From NCBI RefSeq assembly GCF_006385685.1, contig NZ_VFRP01000024.1:1-63512 (forward strand): a stretch of 63,512 nucleotides of DNA. Reading direction: 5' to 3'. Positions 28,102 to 36,218 of the stretch are shown here, in pieces. Within the stretch, counting starts at the first letter, position 1. The number at the start of each line of letters is the position of its first letter. The stretch is from Amaricoccus solimangrovi. GTDB lineage: Bacteria > Pseudomonadota > Alphaproteobacteria > Rhodobacterales > Rhodobacteraceae. The notes beneath the pieces were generated by a model. That model made no database searches. It was not told where the DNA came from and was given only the letters and a program-made list of their open reading frames with translations. The translations under genes and the position numbers were made by a program.

Positions 28102-29408
28102 GGCCGGACCCCGCCGATCAGCACGGTCGCGGCGAGGGCCATGGCGAGCGCGTAGGTCGGGCGGTGGCCATGCGCGAGGCGGGTGGAGAACCAGATCCCC
28201 TTGCCGAAGGCGACCGCCGAGAGGGCGAGGATCATGCCCTGCGCGCCGAAGGCCCATGCGCCGGACACCCCGAACAGGACGGTCGCGCCCAAGGCCACCG
28301 TCTGCGCCGCCGCCCGTTCGGACATCCGGCCCCCGGCGAGCATCAGGATCGCGAAATAGCTCTCGTAGGAGCGGCAGATGAACAGGATCGCGAAGGCGGG
28401 CCAGAGGTCGTTCAGCGGCATGAAGGCTTCGCCGAGGACATGCGTCACGAAGAAGGGGCCGCCGATCAGCAGGATGGCCATGCCCGAGAGCGAGCCGAGC
28501 GCCATGATGCGCGCGAGCGCCGTTTCCTCGCGCGCCCGCGCGGTCTCCTCGGACTGCCGCACGATCTTCGGCACCATCACGTTGATCGTGATCCAGGCGT
28601 AGCTCATCACCAGGATGACGAGCCGCGCCCCGGCCGAGTAGATGCCGACCGTCGCGGCCGTGGCGAGCGCGCTCAGGATCAGGATATCCGCCTGGGAGGC
28701 CGCGACCGAAAGCGAGGCGTCGACGCAGTAGGACCAGCCGCGCCGGAGCGTTCCGATCACGGGCGAGGCCGCGCGTTCGAGCGAGTCGCGCACGACGGGC
28801 CGGCTGAGGAGGGCGAAGAGCGCGAGGGCGAGGGCCAGCGCGCGGGCAACGAGCATCGCGAGCGCGACCGGAAGAAGGCCCTGGTGGAGCAGCCCCGCCG
28901 GCACGACCAGGGCGAATTGCAGAAGCGCCGAGGCGGCCGAGACCCCGGTCTCCGTCCGGTAGCAGTCGAGCGCGCGCAGCGCCGCCGCCAGGTAGTCGGT
29001 GACGATGGTGGCGATCACCGCGGCGAAGATCAGACCGTAGACCAGCCAGGAGGCGGTCACCCAGAAGGCGCCCACCAGCCCGGCGACGAGGATGGCGGGC
29101 AGGCAGAGCACCGCCATCGCGGTGAGATCGCCGCGCAGGATGCCGTGCGCCGCCTGGGGGGCGAGGGCGAGGTCGCGCAGCGCCTTGGTCTGGAAGCCGT
29201 AGGCGACGATCAGCCCGATGACCGCCGCGTAGGAGGAGAGCATGACGAGCATGCCCTGATTGGTGGGCCCGAGGATCGGCGCGATGATGATGAAGATCCC
29301 CGCGCGGGTGACCATCTTCGACACCGTGGACAGCGCGACGAGGCTGCCCCGGCTGAGGAGGAGGCCGGAGGCCCTGGTCCGAAGTCGAGAGAGGGAACCG
29401 CTACTCAT
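28098..29408 (-). CDS. Wzx-like polysaccharide flippase
   Basis: A 436-residue integral membrane protein of the MOP superfamily (oligosaccharide flippase/PST). It has about 12-14 membrane helices, a start ALSTVSKMVTRAGIFIIIAP, then PTNQGMLVMLSSYAAVIGLI and SVAASQADILILSALATAAT. The latter two match the N-terminal and middle repeats of Wzx-type flippases, which move undecaprenyl-linked repeat units across the inner membrane. It overlaps the GH5 gene by four bases. Together with the Wzy-like and Wzc-like proteins it defines a Wzx/Wzy-dependent pathway. Confidence 0.88.
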   Translation of the reverse strand: MSSGSLSRLRTRASGLLLSRGSLVALSTVSKMVTRAGIFIIIAPILGPTNQGMLVMLSSYAAVIGLIVAYGFQTKALRDLALAPQAAHGILRGDLTAMAVLCLPAILVAGLVGAFWVTASWLVYGLIFAAVIATIVTDYLAAALRALDCYRTETGVSAASALLQFALVVPAGLLHQGLLPVALAMLVARALALALALFALLSRPVVRDSLERAASPVIGTLRRGWSYCVDASLSVAASQADILILSALATAATVGIYSAGARLVILVMSYAWITINVMVPKIVRQSEETARAREETALARIMALGSLSGMAILLIGGPFFVTHVLGEAFMPLNDLWPAFAILFICRSYESYFAILMLAGGRMSERAAAQTVALGATVLFGVSGAWAFGAQGMILALSAVAFGKGIWFSTRLAHGHRPTYALAMALAATVLIGGVRP

Positions 29409-29437
29409 CGAAGGTCGGTACTCACTACTGGGAGATC

Positions 29438-30610
29438 TCAACGTACGAAGAAGCGCCCGACCCTTCGGCGAAAGCGCACCGCGGGCTTCTCCTGCGATAT
29501 TACGAGGGCCCGCTCGAGCAGCATCTCGTATGATCTCAGAATCCGGCCCCACTGGAAATGGGTCTCGAAACGCTCCCGCGCCGCGTCCCGCGCCTCGGCG
29601 ATGGCCGCGTCGTCCCGGGCGAGCCGCGCGATCATCTCCGCGCAGTCCTCCTCCGAGCGGAAGTAGAACTGCCGGCGGCCGGTGGTCCAGCGGTTGAACC
29701 GGTTGTCATGCGCGAGAACCGCGCTGCCGGCGCCGAGGGCCTCGACGAGCGAGGGATTGGTTCCGCCCACCTGATGGCCGTGGACATAGGCCCGGGCATG
29801 GTAGCGCAGACTCCCCAGCATCGGCTTGTCGTAGATGCCGCCGGGGAAATGCACGTAATCGTTCGCCTCCGCGAGAAGCGCGCGATGATAGGCGTTCTCG
29901 GGATCGACCTGGCCCAGAACGACCAGATGGAACCCAGGCGGCGCCGCCTGGACGAAGCCGCGGATGATCTCCAGGATCGAGTTCTCGGGCTCCAGCCGCG
30001 CGACGGAGAGGAAGTAGCGGTCCGGCGCGATCTCGAACCCCGGAAGCGGGGTCCAGGGCACGTCCCTGAGCGCGTCGGCGCCATAGGGGATCACGATCGG
30101 ATCGGTGCGCGTCCGGCCCTGAAGATGCGAGCGGATGCGAGGATGGTCGGCGATCACCCGGTTCGCGACATTGGCGCCGATGAGCTCGTTCATCAGGAAC
30201 CAGAGCTTCGCGGGCAGCGACCATTTGCTCCGCTTCCACTCGATGCCGTCCATGTTGATGACGACGTAACGCCCCTTCAGGCGCTGGTAGATCGCGAGAA
30301 ACGCCGTGTTGTAGCCCAGGACGAGGTCGATGCCCGGGCGATCCACGCAATCCAGCACGCATTTCACGTCGAAGGTTATCGTGCCGAGCGGATTGTTCGG
30401 CCCGTGGATCGTCACGCGCCGGACGCCGTTCCAGGTATCCACCTTCGTGGCCGGATCCGAACTGTCCTGGCAGTAGACGGTCACGCCCCAGCCGATCTCG
30501 GTCAGATGGAGGGCGAGGCGCTCCGCGAAAGTCTCGAATCCCCCGTGGTTCGCAGGTATGCCACGAGTTCCGATAATGTTCAGATATCGCTCGGTCTTTC
30601 CCCGATACAT
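29438..30610 (-). CDS. DUF1972-domain glycosyltransferase (rhamnosyltransferase-like)
   Basis: A 390-residue GT-B enzyme. Its N-terminal DUF1972 region reads YLNIIGTRGIPANHGGFETF then AERLALHL; the GT4-type donor domain has YFLSVARLEPENSILEIIRG and HGHQVGGTNPSLVEALGAGS. DUF1972 fused to GT4 is typical of rhamnosyltransferases of capsule and O-antigen loci. It is the first gene of the leftward exopolysaccharide operon. The start was set at MYRGKTERY because the family begins just before IIGTRG; an ATG 16 codons upstream lacks a ribosome-binding site. Lower-GC codons near the 5' end border an AT-rich spacer. Confidence 0.88.
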   Translation of the reverse strand: MYRGKTERYLNIIGTRGIPANHGGFETFAERLALHLTEIGWGVTVYCQDSSDPATKVDTWNGVRRVTIHGPNNPLGTITFDVKCVLDCVDRPGIDLVLGYNTAFLAIYQRLKGRYVVINMDGIEWKRSKWSLPAKLWFLMNELIGANVANRVIADHPRIRSHLQGRTRTDPIVIPYGADALRDVPWTPLPGFEIAPDRYFLSVARLEPENSILEIIRGFVQAAPPGFHLVVLGQVDPENAYHRALLAEANDYVHFPGGIYDKPMLGSLRYHARAYVHGHQVGGTNPSLVEALGAGSAVLAHDNRFNRWTTGRRQFYFRSEEDCAEMIARLARDDAAIAEARDAARERFETHFQWGRILRSYEMLLERALVISQEKPAVRFRRRVGRFFVR

Positions 30611-30699
30611 GTCGCCAGCGCCCCCACACCCGAGCAACCAGAAAATCCACCACTTCACGTAAAGCGGATATGTTCTATCAAAAATATGTCTTTATACAG

Positions 30700-30728
30700 A
30701 TAGTTCGCCCTAATGATCGAGAGGTCAA
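30700..30728 (-). promoter_or_regulatory. Putative promoter of the exopolysaccharide operon
   Basis: On the complementary strand TTGACC (30728-30723) and AACTAT (30705-30700) are separated by 17 bases and lie about 90 bases upstream of the first glycosyltransferase start, in the most AT-rich stretch of the window. The spacing fits a sigma-70-type promoter. This is inferred from consensus only. Confidence 0.4.
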
Positions 30729-30872
30729 GCGTATTTGAAAAAGAAATCATGGAGTTTATTTTTATTTTATATTGACAAAACGCGTGATTCTGGTGTATGA
30801 AACCTGCCCCTTGCAAGTCCACTCGCGTTGTAGTTGATCCAGTTCTTCAAGGGCCATCGCACGGCCCGCCGC

Positions 30873-30945
30873 GCGCGGCCCTTCGTTGCCGGGCGTGGGC
30901 AGCGCGCAGCCCTTCGTTGCCGGGCGCGGGCAGCGCGCAGCCCTC
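30873..30945. repeat. Imperfect 31-base tandem repeat
   Basis: Two nearly identical 31-base units with the core CTTCGTTGCCGGGCG, beginning at 30881 and 30912, are followed by a partial third unit. The copies differ at one or two bases. They lie just beyond the stop codon of the exostosin-like gene and reach its last codon. The period is not a multiple of three and no gene uses the repeat. Together with the AT-rich 30660-30800 stretch it fills the gap between the two halves of the exopolysaccharide locus. Confidence 0.8.
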
Positions 30946-31984
30946 AGGGGAGAGCGAGGACCGCGGGTCGCGCGGGCGCCTCCAGCCCGAGGCTCTGGAC
31001 CAGGACGCGCTTCATCGGCCAGGGCGCGGTGAGACTCTGGTGCCGCGCCAGATCGAAGATGCGAAGCGCGTGATAGACCGCCCGCGACCGGTTCGACGGC
31101 CGATCCGCGAAACTCTCCAGATCCTTCCGGTGCGACGAGTCCAGCAGGAAGGACACCACGTCGCGCCGGATCGCCTCGCGTTTGGAGAGCCACCATTCGC
31201 GCATGCGCGCCTGCTCGTCCTCCAGGCGCGCCCTGTCCCGGGTCATCCTCGAGACGTATTCCGCCGCCTGCCGCCAGGTCATGAAGGTCGGGATCGGGTG
31301 ATCGCCCAGGATTTCGCGGTAGTAGTCCAGGAGAAACCGCTTCTCCACGATCGGGACGCAGCCGAGTTCAAGCGCCTCGTAAACCCGCCCCGTCTCCACG
31401 ATGACGGTTCCCATCGGAGAGGGGGCGAACACGGTATCGGACATGACCTCGTCGAATGTGTCGGTGGAGCGCTTCCCGTCCTGCGGCGCCGCGCGGTTCC
31501 TGTTGATGAAATGCGGCCCTATCGAGGAGAGGGCGTTCACCATGCTCTGGCGGCTGGCCTTGATCTCGCCCAGGAACGACCAGACGTAGGTCCTCTCGCC
31601 CGCGGGCCGCGGCGCCCTGGGCGTTCCGGTCCCGACGTAGTATCCGAGCGGGACGGAGCGTATCCCGGGGCCTTTCGCCAGCAGGGTGGGGAAATTCCGG
31701 ATCACCCCGTCGAAATGCCGGTAGGAGCGGTAGTTGCTGGTGAACCATTCGTCTCCGACATGGACCAGGAGCAGCGCGCCTCCCAGCTTCCGGCATGCCT
31801 CGAAGTATCTGTCGGTTTCCTCCCCGACATATTTCGTGACGTGAATTCCCGGCCGCGGCTTCGAATAATCCAGATCGAATGTTTCGTTCAGTGAAAAGTC
31901 GTTCACCAGGAAACGTATCCAGTCCCTCTCCCAGAGGTCCCCGGCATGCCATGTGATGTCGATCGTGTCGGATCCATCCAGCAT
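30944..31984 (-). CDS. Exostosin-like glycosyltransferase
   Basis: A protein of about 346 residues with the exostosin (GT47-like) pattern. It has TKYVGEETDRYFEACRKLGG, the acceptor-side VHVGDEWFTSNYRSYRHFDG, VIRNFPTLLAKGPGIRSVPL and the donor-domain APSPMGTVIVETGRVYEALE then LGCVPIVEKRF. In eukaryotes exostosins build heparan-type glycosaminoglycans; bacterial members lie in surface-polysaccharide loci. An in-frame TTG at 32113 would add 43 residues of lower-GC codons; I prefer the ATG after a GGGGGA sequence, but the longer form is possible. The 300 bases upstream contain no other gene. It shares orientation with the sulfotransferase gene upstream. Confidence 0.8.
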   Translation of the reverse strand: MLDGSDTIDITWHAGDLWERDWIRFLVNDFSLNETFDLDYSKPRPGIHVTKYVGEETDRYFEACRKLGGALLLVHVGDEWFTSNYRSYRHFDGVIRNFPTLLAKGPGIRSVPLGYYVGTGTPRAPRPAGERTYVWSFLGEIKASRQSMVNALSSIGPHFINRNRAAPQDGKRSTDTFDEVMSDTVFAPSPMGTVIVETGRVYEALELGCVPIVEKRFLLDYYREILGDHPIPTFMTWRQAAEYVSRMTRDRARLEDEQARMREWWLSKREAIRRDVVSFLLDSSHRKDLESFADRPSNRSRAVYHALRIFDLARHQSLTAPWPMKRVLVQSLGLEAPARPAVLALP

Positions 31985-32286
31985 GAGAATGCATTCCCCC
32001 CGAATACGCGTCTCGAAATGGTAATGGCATCCCAAAAAACTCGTCAACCAGAATTGAGCGGAATTATCGATTCCATCCTGGATGATTTCGCGGGGCCACT
32101 CTCCAACTTGCAACTATGAGGTGATCTCCCCGGGACAGGAATTGTACCTTGGCGGAGATTCCGTTCTTGATGCTAAGCCGGAGGAGACGCTTGTGGCAAC
32201 ACATTATTTTCCGGTGATTTCGTCCTTGCCCGCGCGCCTTGGCAGACGAATTCACCGGGATCCGGCGCCGCGGCGATCCGAGAGTT

Positions 32287-33147
32287 TCATCGCGACAGGT
32301 ACTTGCGCCGCAGTTCCCGGGCCATGAGCCTGTAGCGGCTTATCCGGTAGCGCCGGTCGAGCGCCTTGCCGTCGATACCACCCGGATCGTATCCCAGCCG
32401 GTGCGCGAGGGCGCCGATCTCGGGATGCCGGGCAATGGCTTCCACGTCGAACCTCTGCGGGGTTCTGCGCTGGTGAACGTCGACGCGCGTCTTCGTGGCT
32501 TCCTCCCAGCCGTCGCGCTCCGGAAGTCCGAGGAAGGCGGCGAGGGAGCGCTGGACCTCGGGATCGCCCATGAGATCCTCGAACCGGAACCGGGCGAACG
32601 TCCCCGGGGGTGAGAGTGCCTCCTGCTCCAGCCCGAAGCCGTGGACCTGATACCAGTAGTAGAGGCCGCGCTCGAAGCCGCTCATCCCGGGCCAGCGATC
32701 GGCATAATGCGGCAGCGCGGCGCCGGGCTCGCCGGGGGCCAGCAGGATCAGATCCTTGATCTCCTGGCGCTCTCCCTCCTTGAACCAGTCGTGGGTCACC
32801 GTCGAGGCCGCGACCTGGACCGGGTTCCGCGTCAGCTGCGCGAGGCGCAGCCGGTCCCCGAATTCCTCGCGCAGCAGGGGCGCCAGGGCGAAGGCCGGAA
32901 ATCCGACCTCGACATAGGTCCGGTGCTCGATCGTCTCGTGGATCCGGTCGAAATGCTGGCGGATGACGTCGTCGGAGAGGAGCTCGCGCAGGCGCTCGAT
33001 GTCGCGCAGGTTGCGCCGCGGCGCGTAGCGATAGCCGAGCGGTTCGTGCTCGACGACGACCTCGTCCGGATAGATCCGGCTCAGCGTCGAGGCGGTCCAC
33101 TGCGTTCCCGACCGGGCGGTCGTGATGAAGAATGCTACATTCGGCAT
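32287..33147 (-). CDS. Sulfotransferase-family protein
   Basis: A 286-residue protein with the PAPS-binding signatures of sulfotransferases. The 5'-phosphosulfate loop is TTARSGTQWTASTLSRIYP at the N-terminus, and the 3'-phosphate region is LAQLTRNPVQVAASTVTHDW. These enzymes move sulfate from PAPS to hydroxyl or amino groups of sugars or lipids. It lies upstream of the exostosin-like gene in the same direction, so sulfation of the polysaccharide is the simplest role, but a lipid or protein target is possible. The ATG at 33147 follows GAGGAAG; an in-frame ATG four codons earlier is the alternative. Confidence 0.85.
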   Translation of the reverse strand: MPNVAFFITTARSGTQWTASTLSRIYPDEVVVEHEPLGYRYAPRRNLRDIERLRELLSDDVIRQHFDRIHETIEHRTYVEVGFPAFALAPLLREEFGDRLRLAQLTRNPVQVAASTVTHDWFKEGERQEIKDLILLAPGEPGAALPHYADRWPGMSGFERGLYYWYQVHGFGLEQEALSPPGTFARFRFEDLMGDPEVQRSLAAFLGLPERDGWEEATKTRVDVHQRRTPQRFDVEAIARHPEIGALAHRLGYDPGGIDGKALDRRYRISRYRLMARELRRKYLSR

Positions 33148-33159
33148 CCGCTTCCTCAT

Positions 33160-33546
33160 GTTTCTCCGGGACGGTGAAGACCCCGGTCCCGGATTCCGGG
33201 TCGCTCTCCTCCGTCTTGCTCCCGATGACCGTGCCCCCGGCGGGCGCGGCGATCAACTCGAAGCAGGCGAGAGGGATCGGGCATCGGCGCGGGGCCGGCG
33301 GGCGGCGTCGCCCACTCGTCCACAGAATCTGTGGAAAAGGCGGTGGGCAAATCGGAATGCAACCCCTTTCGACGCGGCGGCGATCAAATCCGGCCGTGCC
33401 GCGGCGAGCGGCGCGGCCCCCCTCCGCGCCGCTCCCCGCGCTGTAACGGGCGGAGGCCCTCGCGCGTACCGGGATCGTGGGTCCGCCTCGCCGGCGGACT
33501 CCGCGGCCCGCCGGAGGGAGGCTCCGGCGCTCGTGGAGCGAGATCG
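33160..33546. other. Gene-free divergent region with a 17-base palindrome
   Basis: Nearly 400 bases between the leftward sulfotransferase and the rightward TPR gene hold no convincing coding sequence. The notable element is TCCACAGAATCTGTGGA at 33319-33335, perfect 8-base arms around one base. Each arm resembles half of a DnaA box (TTATCCACA) in opposite orientation, with the right side reading TGTGGAAAA. It may be a regulator operator or a pair of weak DnaA boxes. Further downstream the spacer is very GC-rich with short inverted repeats, such as CCGCCTCGCCGGCGGA near 33483. Confidence 0.5.
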
Positions 33547-34863
33547 ATGCGACCAGAATCCCCTCACTTCGAGACCAGCACGGAAAGCGGCGCGGCGCGA
33601 AAGGCGTTCGACGAGGCGGTTCACGGCCTCGCCGCCCATCGGCCGACCACCGCCGGGGCGCTGGCGACCGCGCTCCGGGCGGATCCGGACCATGTCGCGG
33701 CCCACGCGCTCACCGGCTTCGCCAATCTCATCCTCGCGCGGAGCGAACTCGTCGAACCCGCGGGCCAGGCGCTCGGCCGGGCGCGGGCCGCGCTCGCCGC
33801 GCGCGACGGCGGCACGGCGGACGAACGCGCGCTGGTCGGGGCGCTCGGCGCGGCCGTCGCCGGCTCCTTCTCCGGCGCGGCCGATCGGCTCGACGCGGGT
33901 TTCGCGGACCGCCCGGCGGTGCTCCTGCCGTTCAAGCTCGCCCACGCCCTCCGCTTCATGCTGGGCGACGCGAAGGGGATGCTCGCCGCGAGCGGGCGGG
34001 CGATGGCGATCTGGGATCCGGAGATGCCCGGCGCCGGCTTCCTGCTCGGCTGCCACGCCTTCGCGCTGGAGGAACACGGCTTCTACGACGCGGCGCGCGC
34101 GGCGGGCGAGAGCGCGGTGGCGCTCCAGCCCGACGATGCCTGGGGCCTTCACGCCGTCGGCCATGTGCACGAGATGCGCGGCGACACCGGGGCGGGGATC
34201 GCCTGGATCGAGGCGAGCCGCGCCTCCTGGTCCCGCTGCAACAACTTCTCCTTCCACATGGCCTGGCATCTCGCGCTGTTCCATCTCGAGCGTGGCGATA
34301 CCGAGCGGGTGCTCCGGCTCTACGACGCGGAGGTCCGGCCGGCGCCGACCGACGACTTCCGCGACATGGCGAACGCCGTCTCGCTGCTCTGGCGGCTCGA
34401 GCGGCGCGGCGCGCCGGTCGGGCACCGCTGGCGCGACCTCGCGGAGATCGCGTTGCGCCGCCGCGCGGATGCGACGCTCGTCTTCGGCGCGCTGCACACG
34501 CTGACCGCGCTCGTCGCCCTCGGTGAATGGGCGGCCGCGCGGGAGCTGGTCGCGGCGCTCGAGGCGCGGGCGCGGGGCACGGGCGATCAGGCGCGGGTCG
34601 CGGCCGGGATCGGCGTGCCGCTCGCCCATGTGCTGCTCGGCCGGGGATCCTTCGCCGACCGTCAGGCGCTCGACGCGATCGCGACCCGGCTGCCCGGGAT
34701 CGGCGGCAGCAACGCGCAGCGCGACGTCTTCGTGCTCGCCATCGCCGAGGCGGCGGGCCGCCGGGGCGACGCCGCCGCGCTGACGCGGATCGGCCGGATC
34801 CGGCGGCACCTGAAGGCCGAGGACCGGCTGATCCGGTCGATCGAGCGCGGCGCCCGGGCGTGA
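33547..34863 (+). CDS. TTC38-like tetratricopeptide repeat protein
   Basis: A 438-residue helical-repeat protein. The segments GFLLGCHAFALEEHGFYDAA, DAWGLHAVGHVHEMRGDTGA, CNNFSFHMAWHLALFHLERG and PTDDFRDMANAVSLLWRLER match the TTC38 family, which is shared between bacteria and animals and has no known biochemical activity. Conserved histidines (H-x-V-x-H, F-H-x-x-W-H) are unusual for plain TPR scaffolds and may bind a metal. There is no signal peptide or membrane helix. The start at MRPESPHF was chosen because upstream sequence is not conserved in character. The downstream gene may be co-transcribed. Confidence 0.85.
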   Translation: MRPESPHFETSTESGAARKAFDEAVHGLAAHRPTTAGALATALRADPDHVAAHALTGFANLILARSELVEPAGQALGRARAALAARDGGTADERALVGALGAAVAGSFSGAADRLDAGFADRPAVLLPFKLAHALRFMLGDAKGMLAASGRAMAIWDPEMPGAGFLLGCHAFALEEHGFYDAARAAGESAVALQPDDAWGLHAVGHVHEMRGDTGAGIAWIEASRASWSRCNNFSFHMAWHLALFHLERGDTERVLRLYDAEVRPAPTDDFRDMANAVSLLWRLERRGAPVGHRWRDLAEIALRRRADATLVFGALHTLTALVALGEWAAARELVAALEARARGTGDQARVAAGIGVPLAHVLLGRGSFADRQALDAIATRLPGIGGSNAQRDVFVLAIAEAAGRRGDAAALTRIGRIRRHLKAEDRLIRSIERGARA

Positions 34864-34932
34864 AGCCGGGCGACGCGCCTTCCTCAACCCGCGAGCCTCC
34901 GATGCTCGCCCGCGCTTGAAAGGATCCCTGCG

Positions 34933-35436
34933 ATGCCGATGACCGAAACCGGAACGCCCGCGGGACTGCCGAACGATCCGGCACTGTTTCCGAGGATCGA
35001 CGCCGAACTCGTCAAGACCATCCTGCTCGCCGGCGCCGCGGCGGATGTCGCCTGGGAGATCTGGGCCCGCTTCGTCACACCGCTGCTCGTCGGCGGCCCA
35101 CTGCAGCCGGCCGCGCTGGTCCAGTCGGTGTTCGGCTTCCAGAACTGGCCGCTCGCCGAGCTCATCCACGCGAGCGTGGGCGTGATCTTCTATCCGATCG
35201 GCTACCTCTTCATCGCGCGGCCCCTGCAGCGCCGGCTGCTGCCCGGGCTGCCGGTGAGCCTCACCGGACTGGGCTTCGGCGTCGGCCTCTGGATCTTCGC
35301 GCTCTACGTGATGGCGCATCTCCTCGCGGGTCTGCCGGCCTTCCTCGGCTTCGGGCCGCTCGCCTGGGCCTCGCTCGCCGGGCATCTGCTCTTCGGCCTC
35401 GTCACCGCCCATGTGGTCGCGTGGCGGCGGGCGTGA
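34933..35436 (+). CDS. Four-helix integral membrane protein, unknown function
   Basis: A 167-residue protein with about four hydrophobic segments: the region following LVKTILLAGAAADVAWEIW, then LIHASVGVIFYPIGYLFI, GLGFGVGLWIFALYVMAHLL and LAGHLLFGLVTAHVVAW. The pattern HASVGVIFYPIGYLF with GFGxGxxxW recurs in small uncharacterised alphaproteobacterial membrane proteins, but I do not recognise a named family. It lies 69 bases after the TTC38-like gene and converges with a secreted esterase gene whose end is five bases away. Confidence 0.75.
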   Translation: MPMTETGTPAGLPNDPALFPRIDAELVKTILLAGAAADVAWEIWARFVTPLLVGGPLQPAALVQSVFGFQNWPLAELIHASVGVIFYPIGYLFIARPLQRRLLPGLPVSLTGLGFGVGLWIFALYVMAHLLAGLPAFLGFGPLAWASLAGHLLFGLVTAHVVAWRRA

Positions 35437-35441
35437 GCCCT

Positions 35442-36218
35442 TCAGAAGCCGAGCGCGCTCAGGCCCGCGTCGAGCTGGCGGGCGTCGGTCCCGTGCCCGC
35501 CGGGGTGCAGGCAGAGGGTGATCGGGCCGCGCCGGCAGGGCGCCATGGTCTCGCAGACCAGGCCGGCGAGCGTGACGGGCCGGGTGCCCGCCACGTCGCA
35601 GCCGGCGGCGCTCCGCAGGACGGCGATGCTCCCGAACGTATCGCCCTGACGATGGGCCGCGTCGATGGCGCGCCCGGCGAGCGGGAAGGTCCGGTCGGCG
35701 ATGCCGTGGAAATGCACGGTCGGCGGCACCGCCGCGACGCAGTCGCCGGGGGCGGGCGGGGGCGACCAGAACACGCCGGAGAAGGTCACCATTCCCGCGA
35801 AGCGTTGCCCCTGGAAACAGGCGGCGTACCAGGCGAGGGAGGCGCCGAGCGAGAAGCCGCCCAGCACGGTATCGCCCGGGTTGAAGCCATGACGCAGCGC
35901 GAGGTCATCCAGAACCTCGCCGATGAAGGCCTGATCGTCGCGGTCCGGGGCGGGGACATGGGGCATCGACCACCGCCCCTCCCGCCCGTCGACGGCGACG
36001 AAGGCGAGGCCATGGGCGCGCGCCACCTCGACGAGCGGCCGCTGGTCGCGCAGGGTCAGCGCGGCCGACCCCTGGTAGCCGTGGAAGAAGACATAGGCGC
36101 CGCGCGCGGGGCCATCGGGCAGGACGATGCGGTAGTCTCCATGCGAAAGATGGACGGCGTCCTCGGCGACGCCGGGCGGGGCCGTGAGGAGAAAGGCGGC
36201 GAGAACATGCTTGAGCAT
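35442..36218 (-). CDS. Secreted PHB-depolymerase-like esterase
   Basis: A 258-residue exported alpha/beta hydrolase. After a short signal peptide (LKHVLAAFLLTAPPGVAE) come YVFFHGYQGSAALTLRDQ, the nucleophile elbow LGGFSLGASLAWYA and the late histidine in HPGGHGTDARQ, consistent with the polyhydroxybutyrate-depolymerase/LpqC group of esterases. Two further cysteines in the C-terminal part (GCDVAGTR, VCETMAPC) could form a disulfide outside the cytoplasm. It probably cleaves an extracellular ester; the substrate is not clear. Its start region overlaps the likely start of the divergent ThDP enzyme gene by about a dozen bases. Confidence 0.85.
   Translation of the reverse strand: MLKHVLAAFLLTAPPGVAEDAVHLSHGDYRIVLPDGPARGAYVFFHGYQGSAALTLRDQRPLVEVARAHGLAFVAVDGREGRWSMPHVPAPDRDDQAFIGEVLDDLALRHGFNPGDTVLGGFSLGASLAWYAACFQGQRFAGMVTFSGVFWSPPPAPGDCVAAVPPTVHFHGIADRTFPLAGRAIDAAHRQGDTFGSIAVLRSAAGCDVAGTRPVTLAGLVCETMAPCRRGPITLCLHPGGHGTDARQLDAGLSALGF

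Noticed and set aside
30772-30801. Rightward promoter-like TTGACA-18-TATGAA
   Set aside because: No gene starts downstream in that direction; it faces the end of the exostosin gene. Kept only as part of the AT-rich island observation.
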